Assembly: GCF_014650335.1 (NCBI RefSeq)
Contig: NZ_BMUT01000008.1
Location: 151,688 to 215,687, forward strand
DNA length: 64,000 bases
Direction of reading: 5' to 3'
Source: Streptomyces hiroshimensis
GTDB taxonomy: Bacteria > Actinomycetota > Actinomycetes > Streptomycetales > Streptomycetaceae
Shown: positions 26,946 through 35,836 of the stretch, in pieces
Position numbering within the stretch: the first letter of the stretch is position 1
How the letters are laid out: every line of letters begins with the position of its first letter
The notes under the pieces: generated by a model
Told to the model about the DNA's origin: nothing
What the model saw: the letters and a program-made list of their open reading frames with translations, nothing else
Database searches by the model: none
Translations under genes and position numbers: made by a program

Positions 26946-27839
26946 ATGACCGACAGCTCCTTCCTGCCGGGCCGCCGGCTCCTCCTGGTGCACGCGCACC
27001 CGGACGACGAATCCATCAACAACGGCGCGACCATGGCCAAGTACGCGGCCGAAGGGGCCCACGTCACCCTCGTGACCTGCACACTCGGCGAAGAGGGCGA
27101 GGTGATCCCGGCGGAGCTGGCCCACCTCGCCGCCGACCGGGACGACACCCTCGGCCCGTTCCGCGCCGGTGAGCTCGCCGCCGCCATGAAGGAGCTCGGC
27201 GTCACCGACCACCGCCTCCTCGGCGGCCGCGGGCGCTACCGGGACTCGGGGATGATGGGCGCGCCGCAGAACGAGCACCCCGGGTGCTTCTGGCGCGCGG
27301 ATGTGGACGAGGCCGCCGCGTCCCTCGTTGAGGTGATTCGCGAGGTCCGTCCGCAGGTGCTCGTCACCTACGACCCTGAAGGCGGCTACGGCCACCCCGA
27401 CCACATCCAGGCGCACCGCGTCGCGATGCGCGCCGCGGAGCTCGCCGGAGAGCCCGCCTTCCGCCGCGACCTCGGCGACCCCCACGAGATCGCGAAGGTC
27501 TACTGGAACTGCGTGCCGCTGTCCGTGGTGGAGGAGGGCTTCGCCCGGCTGCGCGCCGCGGGCCGCGAGATCCCCTTCCCGGGCATCGCCGCCCCGGCCG
27601 ACGTCCCCGGCGTCGTTCCCGACGACGAGGTGACGGCCGCGATCGCGACCGCCGGTCATGTGGAGGCCAAGGCCGCGGCGATGCGTGCCCATGCCACCCA
27701 GATCGCCGTGGACGGCCCGTTCTTCGCCCTCTCCAACGACCTGGGCCAGCCGATCTTCGCCGACGAGTACTACAAGCTCGTCCGCGGCCGGGCCGCGGGC
27801 CCCCGCGAGGACGACCTGTTCGCCGGGGTGGACGCATGA
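26946..27839 (+). CDS. mshB: N-acetyl-1-D-myo-inositol-2-amino-2-deoxy-alpha-D-glucopyranoside deacetylase MshB
   Basis: A 297-residue LmbE/PIG-L family zinc deacetylase. The motif A-H-P-D-D-E at residues 17-22 gives His18 and Asp21 as zinc ligands and Asp20 as base. The second motif G-H-P-D-H near 149-153 gives the third ligand. It deacetylates GlcNAc-inositol in mycothiol synthesis, the major thiol of actinomycetes. Length matches mycobacterial MshB. The mycothiol-conjugate amidase Mca is a close paralogue, but the position in this conserved neighbourhood favours MshB. It overlaps the next gene by 4 bp. Confidence 0.92.
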   Translation: MTDSSFLPGRRLLLVHAHPDDESINNGATMAKYAAEGAHVTLVTCTLGEEGEVIPAELAHLAADRDDTLGPFRAGELAAAMKELGVTDHRLLGGRGRYRDSGMMGAPQNEHPGCFWRADVDEAAASLVEVIREVRPQVLVTYDPEGGYGHPDHIQAHRVAMRAAELAGEPAFRRDLGDPHEIAKVYWNCVPLSVVEEGFARLRAAGREIPFPGIAAPADVPGVVPDDEVTAAIATAGHVEAKAAAMRAHATQIAVDGPFFALSNDLGQPIFADEYYKLVRGRAAGPREDDLFAGVDA

Positions 27840-28225
27840 CCGGGATGATGGCCCCCCTGAGCGCCGGGCGCATCGCCGCGTTCCTCGGCCTGTTCGTCCT
27901 CGGCGCCGCGACCGGCTTCGCCGGCGCGCTCACCCAGGGCGGCTGGTTCCCCGGCGGCCTGTCGCTGGCCCTGCTCGCCGTCGCGGGCCTCAGCTACGGC
28001 GCGGTGACGGCGACGGGCACCCGCGCGGGCGGTGCGGCGGCCGGCGGCGGCTGGCTCGTCGCGGTGCTCCTGATGACCTCCTCCCGCCCCGAAGGAGACT
28101 TCTTCTTCGGCGCCGGAATCGGTGCGTACGTCTTCCTGCTGGGCGGGATGGCGCTGGCTGTGATGTGCGCCACTGTCCCGAAACTGCCGCAACCGGACGG
28201 ACCTTCGGTCCGACTTGGGAAGTGA
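27836..28225 (+). CDS. DUF6113-type integral membrane protein
   Basis: A 129-residue protein with four predicted helices (about 12-32, 40-58, 68-82, 92-112) and a short cytoplasmic tail. ATG 27836 overlaps the mshB stop (ATGA), so it is translationally coupled to mshB. Similar membrane proteins follow mshB in other actinobacteria. A link to mycothiol metabolism is suggested only by this coupling. Confidence 0.8.
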   Translation: MTGMMAPLSAGRIAAFLGLFVLGAATGFAGALTQGGWFPGGLSLALLAVAGLSYGAVTATGTRAGGAAAGGGWLVAVLLMTSSRPEGDFFFGAGIGAYVFLLGGMALAVMCATVPKLPQPDGPSVRLGK

Positions 28226-28456
28226 CGTGACGATTTCCGCCTGAGTGTCGTTCGGCTCCCGAGCAGGTCATCCGGTATCTGCCGGACTTGTCCCGTGACG
28301 GGCCGACGGCGCGCGGCCACGCAGCGCGCTCCCGCCCGACGGCGTGAACCGGCGGTCGTCAAGTGCGCGTGCGCGGTGCCCAGTATGGTGGTGCGCGCCG
28401 CCGAGCCGCCCGAGCGAGGTCATGACGGGCGGCGGAGCTAACCGGGAGAACCTGCT

Positions 28457-31114
28457 TTGAGCCGTGAATCTGACAGTTCGTCCTCCGGGCCCCAGGGGCG
28501 CGGTGGCGCCGCCTACCCGTCCGGAAACCCTCCGTTCGGCAGTGAGGAACAGGCCCGCGCGGCCGCGGCCTCCAGGCCGGAAGAGCCCAAGACCGAGACC
28601 ACGCTGACGACGCGGATCCGTATCAACATCCCGGGCTCGCGGCCCATCCCGCCGGTCATCATGCGCACGCCCGTCGACGGTGACGCGGCGCCCGCGAGCG
28701 CGCCCGCCAAGCCGGCCGCCCCGGCCGCCGGCAGTGGCCCGGCCGGCGGCAACGGCCCGGCCGGTGGCAGCGGCAGCGCCCCGGCGGGCGAGCGCAAGGC
28801 CGAACTGCCGCGCCGCCCCGCTCCGGCGATGCCTCCCGGCCGCAAGCCGCAGGACCGCCCCGGTGACAAGGACCAGGGCGCCAAGGGCGAGAAGGCCAGC
28901 GACTGGTTCGCTCCGCGCAAGTCCGGCGGCGGCCCCGCACCCGCGGGCGGCCCGTCCGCCCGTCGTCCCGCGGCGCAGGGCGGCACTCCCGGCACGGGCG
29001 CCCCGCAGGGCGGTGCCCCGGTGTCCGGTGCCCCGCAGCACTCCGGCCCGCGCAATACCCCTCCGGCTCCTTCCGGCGCGGGCCCGGCCATGGGCGGTAC
29101 GCCGTGGCCGGGTGACGCCCAGGCGACCGGTTCGATGCCGCAGCCGCCCGCCCCGGGCAACGGCTGGCAGCGCGACACCACGCAGGGCGGCGCTCCCCGT
29201 GCGGGCGGCGCGGCGCAGCGGCGCGCCGCCGCGGACGACTGGCCCGGCGGTTCCCCGGCCACGGGTGCGACGGCGTGGGATGCGGGTATGAACCCGGGCA
29301 TGAGCCCGGGGACGAACGCGGGAATGAACGACATTCCGGGTGCAGGTGTGCCCGGTGGTGGCGCGCCCAACGGCGGCGCGGCGCAGCGGCGCGGTGCGCA
29401 GGACGACTGGCCGGGCGGCCCGTCGGCCTCCTCCGCTCCCTCTGCTCCTTCCGCCCCCTCCGCGCCCGTGGACGACTGGCCGGGCGGTCCCTCCACCACG
29501 GCCTCGACGCCGTGGCCGGGTGACGCCCAGACGACGGGTTCGATGCCGCAGCCGCCCGCCCCGGGCAACGGCTCGCCCTGGCCGGACGACCCCGTGAGCA
29601 CCACCAGCTCCATGAGCATCATGCAGGCCCCGGGCACGCCTCCGACCAGCGTCCCGCAGTGGACCGAGCCGGAGAGCACGCAGCAGTTCCCCGCGCCCGC
29701 CATGGGCCAGGGCGCTGCGGCGCCGTACGCCCCCGCCGGGGGCGGGATCGGGCTCACGGACACGCCGCACGAGGGCGTGCCCCGCGTGCCCGCGCCCGGT
29801 GCGCAGTCCGCCGTGGGGGCTCCCCCGGCGGCGCCCGGCAAGGCCTCCCAGGCGCCCAAGGGCGGCAAGGGAGCCAAGGGCAAGGGCGGCAAGAAGGGCG
29901 GCCCCCAGGCCCCCACGGCCGGTGGCCAGGCCGCCGGTCAGGCCGGCGGCGGGACGCTCGTCGGCGGTGTGCCCGCAGTGCCGCCGCCCGGCCCGGGCGG
30001 TGCCGCGCAGCCCAAGAAGCCCGTGGACAGCGGTGCGCCGCGCATCGCCGTGCCCAAGCCCAAGGTGCCGGGGCCCGGCGCCGGACCGGCCGTCCCGCCG
30101 CCTCCGGGCAAGGGCGCGGCGGCCCCCAAGCCCGCCGCGAAGAGCACCCCTGCGAAGTCCAAGCCCAAGAAGAAGGGCCGCTCCAAGCTCGTGCTGCTCG
30201 GCGGCGCGGTCGTCGGCCTGGTCGGTGTCGCCTACGGCGCCGGTCTGCTGCTCGACCACGCGGACGTCCCGAACGGCACCACCGTGCTCGGCGTGAACAT
30301 CGGCGGCTCCTCCAAGGAGCAGGCCGTCCAGAAGCTCGACTCCGCGCTCGGCGACCGGGCGACGAAGCCGCTCAAGGTCTCCATCGGCGGCAAGGAGGCG
30401 CAGCTCAAGCCGTCCGTGGCCGGGCTGTCCATCGACACCCAGGCCACGGTGCGCGCGGCGGCCGGCCGGGACTACAACCCGCTGACCGTCATCCCCTCGC
30501 TCATCGGCGGCACCCGCAAGGCCGAGCCCGTGATCGTCGCCGACGAGGAGAAGATCGCGGACGCCCTCAAGACCCTCGCGGGCGAGTCGGGCGCGGCCAA
30601 GGACGGCACGATCAAGTTCGAGGCGGGCAAGGCCGTGCCGGTCTACGGCAAGCCGTACCAGGGCATCGACGGCGACAAGGGCGTCGACGCCGTCGCCAAG
30701 GCGTACAAGGACCGCGCCGCCACCGGCCAGGAGGCCACGGTGGAGCTGCCGAGCGCGAGCCAGCAGCCGAAGGTGAGCAACGCCGAGGTCGACCGGATGA
30801 TGACGGAGTTCGCGAAGCCCGCGATGTCCGGCCTGGTCACGGTGCGCACGGATCTCGCGCACAGCATCCAGTTCGGCCCGGAGCACTCCCTGCCGAAGAT
30901 CCTTTCGGTCAAGGAGGTCAACGGCAAGCTCGTCGAGAGCTACGACCTCGAAGCGCTCAAGGAGCTGTACGGCACCAAGTTCAAGGGTGTCCTCATCGAG
31001 CGCGGCAACGGCAGCAAGACGGAGGTCACCCCGCAGGACGTGGTGGGTGCGCTGCGTAAGGCGCTCATGGGCAAGACGCCCACCGAGCGCATCGGCGTGA
31101 TCCCGCTCGGCTGA
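28457..31114 (+). CDS. Large Pro/Gly/Ala-rich membrane-anchored protein with VanW-type peptidoglycan-binding domain
   Basis: An 885-residue protein. About residues 1-570 are low-complexity cytoplasmic sequence rich in Pro, Gly and Ala. It contains duplicated blocks (T-P-W-P-G-D-A-Q-x-T-G-S-M-P-Q-P-P twice, and three D-D-W-P-G-G motifs). One transmembrane helix lies near 577-597. An extracytoplasmic region of about 285 residues resembles the PG_binding_4 domain that precedes VanW domains, but no VanW domain follows. The start is TTG 28457 behind GGGAGAA. The architecture suggests a cell-wall-linked scaffold with a disordered cytoplasmic arm. Function is not known. Confidence 0.75.
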   Translation: MSRESDSSSSGPQGRGGAAYPSGNPPFGSEEQARAAAASRPEEPKTETTLTTRIRINIPGSRPIPPVIMRTPVDGDAAPASAPAKPAAPAAGSGPAGGNGPAGGSGSAPAGERKAELPRRPAPAMPPGRKPQDRPGDKDQGAKGEKASDWFAPRKSGGGPAPAGGPSARRPAAQGGTPGTGAPQGGAPVSGAPQHSGPRNTPPAPSGAGPAMGGTPWPGDAQATGSMPQPPAPGNGWQRDTTQGGAPRAGGAAQRRAAADDWPGGSPATGATAWDAGMNPGMSPGTNAGMNDIPGAGVPGGGAPNGGAAQRRGAQDDWPGGPSASSAPSAPSAPSAPVDDWPGGPSTTASTPWPGDAQTTGSMPQPPAPGNGSPWPDDPVSTTSSMSIMQAPGTPPTSVPQWTEPESTQQFPAPAMGQGAAAPYAPAGGGIGLTDTPHEGVPRVPAPGAQSAVGAPPAAPGKASQAPKGGKGAKGKGGKKGGPQAPTAGGQAAGQAGGGTLVGGVPAVPPPGPGGAAQPKKPVDSGAPRIAVPKPKVPGPGAGPAVPPPPGKGAAAPKPAAKSTPAKSKPKKKGRSKLVLLGGAVVGLVGVAYGAGLLLDHADVPNGTTVLGVNIGGSSKEQAVQKLDSALGDRATKPLKVSIGGKEAQLKPSVAGLSIDTQATVRAAAGRDYNPLTVIPSLIGGTRKAEPVIVADEEKIADALKTLAGESGAAKDGTIKFEAGKAVPVYGKPYQGIDGDKGVDAVAKAYKDRAATGQEATVELPSASQQPKVSNAEVDRMMTEFAKPAMSGLVTVRTDLAHSIQFGPEHSLPKILSVKEVNGKLVESYDLEALKELYGTKFKGVLIERGNGSKTEVTPQDVVGALRKALMGKTPTERIGVIPLG
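29101..29571 (+). repeat. 63-bp direct repeat within the Pro-rich gene
   Basis: Bases from about 29101-29163 recur at 29509-29571 with few differences, encoding the duplicated W-P-G-D-A-Q block. Shorter copies of the D-D-W-P-G-G coding segment lie between them. The repeats keep the reading frame, so length variation by recombination would be tolerated. Confidence 0.7.
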
Positions 31115-31130
31115 CGGCCGTACTGACGGC

Positions 31131-31174
31131 CGTACGGTCCTGACCATGACATCTGTCATGGTCAGGACCGTACG
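31131..31174. promoter_or_regulatory. 44-bp perfect palindrome upstream of the ABC/two-component operon
   Basis: Arms of 21 bp (31131-31151 and 31154-31174) are perfectly complementary around the two bases TC. The central dyad ATGACATCTGTCAT has the size and symmetry of a NarL-family response-regulator site. The outer GTACGGTCC/GGACCGTAC arms make it a very stable hairpin 16 nt after the preceding stop. It may be both terminator of the upstream gene and operator for the downstream operon. Two copies of CTGACGGCCGTA (31111-31122 and 31123-31134) abut it. Confidence 0.7.
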
Positions 31175-31210
31175 CCTGACACTGCCGCGGACCCCCTGCC
31201 GGCGGTCACC

Positions 31211-32173
31211 ATGGTGGACATGACCACCACAGCAGTTACGTACACGGGGGACGGGCGCCGCACCGGCGCCCCCGTGGTCAGTTTTGAGAACGTCAGCAAG
31301 AGCTACGGCGCGGTGCGTGCCGTGGCCGATCTGGACCTGCAGCTGTACCCGGGCGAGACCGTCGCCCTGCTCGGCCCCAACGGCGCCGGCAAGTCCTCCA
31401 CCCTCGACCTCCTCCTCGGCCTGAGGAACCCCGACGCGGGCCGGGTCGAGCTGTTCGGCACCAGCCCGCAGCAGGCCATCGCCCAGGGCAAGGTCGGCGC
31501 CATGCTGCAGTCCGGCGGCCTGATGGAGGACGTCACCGTCCGCGAGATCGTGAAGCTGGGCTGCGATCTGCACCCGCGTCGCTACCCCGTCGACCAGGTG
31601 CTCGCCGCGGCCGATCTCACGGAGATAGCCGACCGCCAGGTCAACAAGCTCTCCGGCGGCCAGGAGCAGCGGGTGCGGTTCGCGCTCGCGACGGCCGGCG
31701 CCAATGAGCTCATCGTGCTGGACGAGCCCACCACCGGCATGGACGTCTCCGCCCGCCAGGCCTTCTGGGGCGTCATGCGCGAGCAGGCGAAGGCCGGCCG
31801 CGCCATCCTCTTCGCCACGCACTACCTCGAAGAGGCCGACGCCATCGCCGACCGCGTGATCGTGCTGCACCGCGGGCGGGTGCTCGCGGACGGCTCGGCC
31901 GCCGAGATCAAGGCGAAGGCCGGGGCCCGCCGCATCGTCTTCGACCTGGACGGGCACATCGGCGAGGCCGCCCTGCGCGAGCTGCCGTTCCTCGCCTCCC
32001 TGGAGATATCCGGCCGCACGGTGCGCATCCAGTCGCACGACGCCGACGCCACGGTCCACGCCGTCTACGGCCTCGGCCTCTACCCGCGCAACCTGGAGGT
32101 CGCGGGCCTCGGCCTGGAGCAGGCCTTCATCGCCATCACCGACGCTGCCACCGCCGAGGAGGCGGCCCTGTGA
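31211..32173 (+). CDS. ABC exporter ATP-binding protein (ABC-2, DrrA-like)
   Basis: A 320-residue ATPase. Walker A G-P-N-G-A-G-K-S-S is near residue 56, Q-loop L-Q-S-G-G-L-M, signature L-S-G-G-Q-E-Q-R, Walker B L-I-V-L-D-E-P-T-T-G-M-D and H-loop A-T-H-Y-L-E-E are intact, with a C-terminal exporter accessory region. ATG 31211 is used; ATG 31220 is a possible alternative and both have weak ribosome-binding sites. It works with the permease at 32262 and is probably controlled by the kinase/regulator pair downstream. The substrate may be a drug, lipid or peptide. Confidence 0.88.
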   Translation: MVDMTTTAVTYTGDGRRTGAPVVSFENVSKSYGAVRAVADLDLQLYPGETVALLGPNGAGKSSTLDLLLGLRNPDAGRVELFGTSPQQAIAQGKVGAMLQSGGLMEDVTVREIVKLGCDLHPRRYPVDQVLAAADLTEIADRQVNKLSGGQEQRVRFALATAGANELIVLDEPTTGMDVSARQAFWGVMREQAKAGRAILFATHYLEEADAIADRVIVLHRGRVLADGSAAEIKAKAGARRIVFDLDGHIGEAALRELPFLASLEISGRTVRIQSHDADATVHAVYGLGLYPRNLEVAGLGLEQAFIAITDAATAEEAAL

Positions 32174-32261
32174 CGATCTTCCCGGGGGACAACCCCCGGA
32201 CCCCCGGCCGCAACCACAGCCCCACCGCAGTGCTCGGATCCGTTTCGCGAGGCGCAGTCTG

Positions 32262-33005
32262 ATGAACACCCTGATCAAGCTTGAGATCGCGCGCACCCTG
32301 CGCAACAAGAAGTTCATGTTCTTCTCGGTGATCTACCCCGCCGGCCTCTATCTGATGATCGCGGGCGGCGCGAGCACCACCGAGATCGTCCAGGGCACCG
32401 GGCTGACCCTGCCGCTGCTGATGATGGTCTCCATGGCCTCCTTCGGCGCGATCACCGCCGTCCTCGTGGGCAACAGCGAGCGGATCGCCAAGGAGCGCGA
32501 GAAGGGCTGGGTGCGCCAGCTGCGCCTCACCGCCCTGCCGGGCCGCGGCTACGTGACGGCCAAGGTCGCCTCCGCCGCCGTGGTCTCGCTCCCCTCGATC
32601 CTCGTGGTCTTCCTGGTCGCCGTGCTCGTCAAGGACGTCCGGATGGGCGCCGCCTGGCAGTGGTTCGCGCTCGTGGGCGCCATCTGGGCGGGCAGCATCG
32701 TCTTCGCCGCGCTCGGCGTGGCCGTCGGCTACCTCGCCACGGGCGACGCCGTCCGCCCCATCACGATGATCATCTACTTCGCGCTGTCGATGCTCGGCGG
32801 CCTGTGGATGCCGACCACCACCTTCCCGACGTGGCTGCAGAAGGTCGCGGAGTGGACGCCCACGTACGCCTACGCCGGCCTCGGCCGGTCGATCGAGCAG
32901 GCCAACGCGCCCGAGATGAAGCACGTGGCGCTCCTCGCGGTCTACCTCCTGGTGTTCGCCGGCATGGCAGCCTGGCTGTACCGCAAGGACACCCGCAAGT
33001 CCTGA
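32262..33005 (+). CDS. ABC-2 type exporter permease
   Basis: A 247-residue membrane protein with six predicted helices and a short basic N-terminus (L-I-K-L-E-I-A-R-T-L-R-N-K-K). This is the ABC2_membrane layout, ending in a cytoplasmic R-K-D-T-R-K-S tail. It starts at ATG 32262, 88 nt after the ATPase gene. The two form a half-size exporter, presumably (ATPase)2(permease)2. Confidence 0.87.
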   Translation: MNTLIKLEIARTLRNKKFMFFSVIYPAGLYLMIAGGASTTEIVQGTGLTLPLLMMVSMASFGAITAVLVGNSERIAKEREKGWVRQLRLTALPGRGYVTAKVASAAVVSLPSILVVFLVAVLVKDVRMGAAWQWFALVGAIWAGSIVFAALGVAVGYLATGDAVRPITMIIYFALSMLGGLWMPTTTFPTWLQKVAEWTPTYAYAGLGRSIEQANAPEMKHVALLAVYLLVFAGMAAWLYRKDTRKS

Positions 33006-33041
33006 GCGAGCTCCGGAAAGACCAGGAAGACAGGGCAGGAC

Positions 33042-34271
33042 ATGGCAGCACGACCGTGGCGCCGGAATCCATGGCGCGCCGTCATGGAGGTCCATGACGA
33101 CCCGTCGTACACCATCGGCATCGGCATGGAGCCCGAGAACCGCCGCCAGGTGACCGTCAAGCTCATCTGGATCGCCATCTGGTTCGCCTACATGGCGGCG
33201 CCCGTCGAGGACGTCCTCGGCGACCACCACACCCTGACCGGCGACGTCCTCGGCGGCCTGGGCCTCGTGGCCTTCGTCGCCGGCTATCTCGGCCTGGTCT
33301 TCCGGCACACGTCCCGCCCCCTGGAGCGCGGCCGCGTGCTCGGCGCGCTCGCCGCGCTGATGTCGCTCGCGACCGTGCTGACCCTGACCCTCGGGGGCGC
33401 CTGGCTCGTCCTCTTCGTCTACGTCTGCGTCGCCACCGGCGCGGTCCTGCCGACGAAGCTGTCCCGCATCGTGATTCCGCTGGCCACGGGGGTGCTGGCG
33501 GGACTCGGTGCGATGACGCCCGGCGCCCCCGAGTACCTGGCGGCCCTCATCATCCCGGCGCTGCTCGGCGGCTTCGCGATGGTGGGGGTGCGTCAGATGG
33601 CCATGACGGCCCGCGCGCTGCGCGAGGCCCGCGCCACGGTCGCCCACCTCGCCGCCAACGAGGAGCGCCTGCGCCTCGCCCGCGACCTGCACGACCTCCT
33701 CGGGCACTCCCTGTCGCTCATCACGCTCAAGAGCGAGCTGGCCGGGCGGATGCTCCCCGGCCGGCCCGAGCAGGCGGCCCAGCAGGTCGCCGACATCGAA
33801 CGGGTCAGCCGCCAGGCCCTGGTGGACGTCCGGGAGGCGGTGAGCGGCTTCCGCCGCCCCACGCTGGAGGCCGAGCTGGCCGGTGCCCGCACGGCCCTGG
33901 CCGCGGCCGGCATCGCCGCCGACCTCGCCCGCGCCGCCACCGGCCATCCCGACCTGCCGCCCGACGAGGAGGGCGCGCTGGCCTGGGCGCTGCGGGAGGC
34001 CGTGACCAACGTGGTGCGGCACAGCGCCGCACAGCGCTGCGAGATCACGCTGACCGAGGAGGGCGACGAGCTCTGCCTGACCGTCAGCGACAACGGCCGC
34101 GGCCCGCAGGGCGGACCTCCCGGCAACGGCCTGACGGGCCTGTGCGAGCGGCTGGCGCTCGCCGACGGCCGCCTGGAGACCGGCCCGGGACCGAGAGGCG
34201 GCTTCCGCTTGCGTGCATTCGTCCCTCTCTCACGCAGCCTCGCCCCGGAGCGGCCTACCCTGTCGTCGTGA
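33042..34271 (+). CDS. Sensor histidine kinase, DesK/NarX-like (HisKA_3)
   Basis: A 409-residue kinase with four to five membrane helices between about residues 45 and 185 and little extracellular sequence, typical of intramembrane-sensing DesK-like kinases. The phosphorylated His lies in A-R-D-L-H-D-L-L-G-H-S-L. HATPase motifs R-E-A-V-T-N-V-V-R-H-S and D-N-G-R-G are present. ATG 33042 is used; M15 is an alternative. Its stop overlaps the response-regulator start (GTGA). Such kinases next to ABC-2 exporters usually sense membrane damage or antibiotics. Confidence 0.9.
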   Translation: MAARPWRRNPWRAVMEVHDDPSYTIGIGMEPENRRQVTVKLIWIAIWFAYMAAPVEDVLGDHHTLTGDVLGGLGLVAFVAGYLGLVFRHTSRPLERGRVLGALAALMSLATVLTLTLGGAWLVLFVYVCVATGAVLPTKLSRIVIPLATGVLAGLGAMTPGAPEYLAALIIPALLGGFAMVGVRQMAMTARALREARATVAHLAANEERLRLARDLHDLLGHSLSLITLKSELAGRMLPGRPEQAAQQVADIERVSRQALVDVREAVSGFRRPTLEAELAGARTALAAAGIAADLARAATGHPDLPPDEEGALAWALREAVTNVVRHSAAQRCEITLTEEGDELCLTVSDNGRGPQGGPPGNGLTGLCERLALADGRLETGPGPRGGFRLRAFVPLSRSLAPERPTLSS

Positions 34272-34915
34272 CAGACCAGCACCACCCCGCCGATCCGGCC
34301 GGCCGACGCATCATCAGGGTCCTCCTCGCGGAGGACCAGTCCATGGTCCGGGAGGCGCTGGCCGCCCTGCTCGGGCTGGAGGACGACATCGAAGTCGTCG
34401 CCCAGGTCTCCCGGGGCGACGAAGTGCTGGGCGCCGCCCGTGCCCACGACCTGGACGTGGTCCTGCTCGACATCGAGATGCCCGGGATGACGGGGCTCGA
34501 CGCGGCGGCCCTGGTCCGCCGCGAGCTGCCGGCCCTCAAGGTCGTGATCCTCACGACCTTCGGGCGCCCGGGCTATATGCGCCGGGCGATGGAGTCCGGC
34601 GCGGAGGCCTTCCTGGTCAAGGACGCCCCCGCGGCCCAGCTCGCGGACGCCCTGCGCAGGGTGCTGCGCGGCGAGCGCGTCATCGACCCCGGTCTCGCGG
34701 CGGCGGCGCTCGCGGAGGGCGCCAATCCGCTGACCGACCGCGAGCGGTCGGTGCTGCGGGCCTCCGCCGACGGATCGACCAACGCTGAGCTGGCCAGAGC
34801 GCTGCACCTGTCGAACGGGACCGTCCGCAACTACCTCTCGACGGCCATCCAGAAGACGGGCGCCCGCAACCGCGCCGAGGCGGTGCGGATCGCGCGGGAC
34901 AAGGGCTGGCTGTGA
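34268..34915 (+). CDS. NarL/FixJ-family response regulator
   Basis: A 215-residue regulator starting at GTG 34268, overlapping the kinase stop by 4 bp. The receiver has acidic residues A-E-D-Q, phospho-acceptor Asp in L-L-D-I-E-M-P-G-M and Lys in L-V-K-D. A LuxR-type helix-turn-helix follows (L-T-D-R-E-R-S-V-L...N-G-T-V-R-N-Y-L). It probably controls the exporter operon; the palindrome at 31131-31174 is the obvious candidate site. It ends 28 nt before the convergent gene. Confidence 0.92.
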   Translation: MTDQHHPADPAGRRIIRVLLAEDQSMVREALAALLGLEDDIEVVAQVSRGDEVLGAARAHDLDVVLLDIEMPGMTGLDAAALVRRELPALKVVILTTFGRPGYMRRAMESGAEAFLVKDAPAAQLADALRRVLRGERVIDPGLAAAALAEGANPLTDRERSVLRASADGSTNAELARALHLSNGTVRNYLSTAIQKTGARNRAEAVRIARDKGWL

Positions 34916-34925
34916 CGGCGCCGGG

Positions 34926-34939
34926 CGCCGGGCCCGGCG
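34926..34939. terminator. Short GC palindrome between convergent genes
   Basis: CGCCGGGCCCGGCG is perfectly self-complementary and fills half of the 28-nt gap between the response-regulator gene and the convergent SirB1-like gene. It could serve both as terminator, though the stem is short. Confidence 0.4.
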
Positions 34940-34943
34940 CGCG

Positions 34944-35777
34944 TCAGTTGAGCATCGCCCGGGCCGCCCGGGCCTGCCGGCGCACCGTCTCTGCGACCGT
35001 CGGCTCCAGGGCGTCGATGACCTGCGCGTACTCCTCCATCGCGTGCGCGCCCGCCACGAAGTCGCCGCGCTCCACGAGCAGCTCCGCGCGCTCGTAGCGC
35101 AGCCTGGCCGGGTGGCTGGGCAGCAGCAGGGACAGCTCGACGGCCCACAGCTGGACGTCGCTGCGCTCGGGGCGGGCCGCGGCCCAGGCGCGGATGTTGT
35201 TCAGCACGCGCAGCACGATCTCCGCCGGCTCCGCGGGGGAGAACATCGCGGGCGCGATCGGGGTGCCCGTCGCCCCCGCGACCAGCAGGCCCGCCTCCTC
35301 CTCGGACAGGATCCGGCCGCCGTCGAAGGGGTCGGCCAGCACGTGCCCGCCGAGGGGCTCGCCGAAGCCGACGACGAAGTGACCCGGCAGCGCCACCCCG
35401 TACACCGGCGCCCCGGCCCGCCGCGCGACCTCCATCCACACCACGGACAGCAGGATCGGCAGCCCGCGCCGCCGCCGGAGCACCTCGGTCAGCAGGGAGG
35501 ACTCCAGGCGCCGGTAGTCGGCCGGGGAGCCGTGGAAGCCGCACCGCTCGCCGAGGAGCTCCGCGAGCGCCTCCGCCCACCGGCGCGGGGCGGCCGGCCG
35601 GCCCAGCGCGGGCAGCAGCCCGGCGAGCCGGTCCAGCTCTATCTGCGCGGCGTCGATCGCTTCCTCGCCCGGCTCCGGGTCGGCCTCGGCGGCGATCAGC
35701 AGGCACAGCAGCGCGAGGTCGGGCCGCGTCTCGCGCGCCGCCTCCGCGAACCGCTGCCGTCCGGTGGTGTCGTTCAT
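34944..35777 (-). CDS. SirB1-family protein (transglutaminase-like core plus TPR region)
   Basis: A 277-residue protein. The N-terminal half resembles the transglutaminase-like core of the SirB1 family (conserved R-R-x-G-L-P-I-L-L-S and P-G-H-F-V-V-G-F). A helical TPR-like C-terminal region follows (L-R-Y-E-R-A-E-L-L-V-E-R-G-D-F). The usual catalytic Cys of true transglutaminases is not evident. ATG 35777 is preceded by GGCGGAGG; the frame extends further but without a ribosome site. The biochemical role of the family is not settled. Confidence 0.85.
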   Translation of the reverse strand: MNDTTGRQRFAEAARETRPDLALLCLLIAAEADPEPGEEAIDAAQIELDRLAGLLPALGRPAAPRRWAEALAELLGERCGFHGSPADYRRLESSLLTEVLRRRRGLPILLSVVWMEVARRAGAPVYGVALPGHFVVGFGEPLGGHVLADPFDGGRILSEEEAGLLVAGATGTPIAPAMFSPAEPAEIVLRVLNNIRAWAAARPERSDVQLWAVELSLLLPSHPARLRYERAELLVERGDFVAGAHAMEEYAQVIDALEPTVAETVRRQARAARAMLN

Positions 35778-35836
35778 GGTGCCTCCGCCTCCGCCTTCCA
35801 TGGTGCGCGCCGGTTGCGCTGACCGTGCATTCCGCC

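Noticed and set aside
28268..32317. 1349-residue open frame on the minus strand
   Set aside because: It is the reverse-frame shadow of the Pro/Gly-rich gene and the ABC ATPase. Its protein is Arg/Gly-rich nonsense with no domains, and the plus-strand genes have motifs and ribosome sites.
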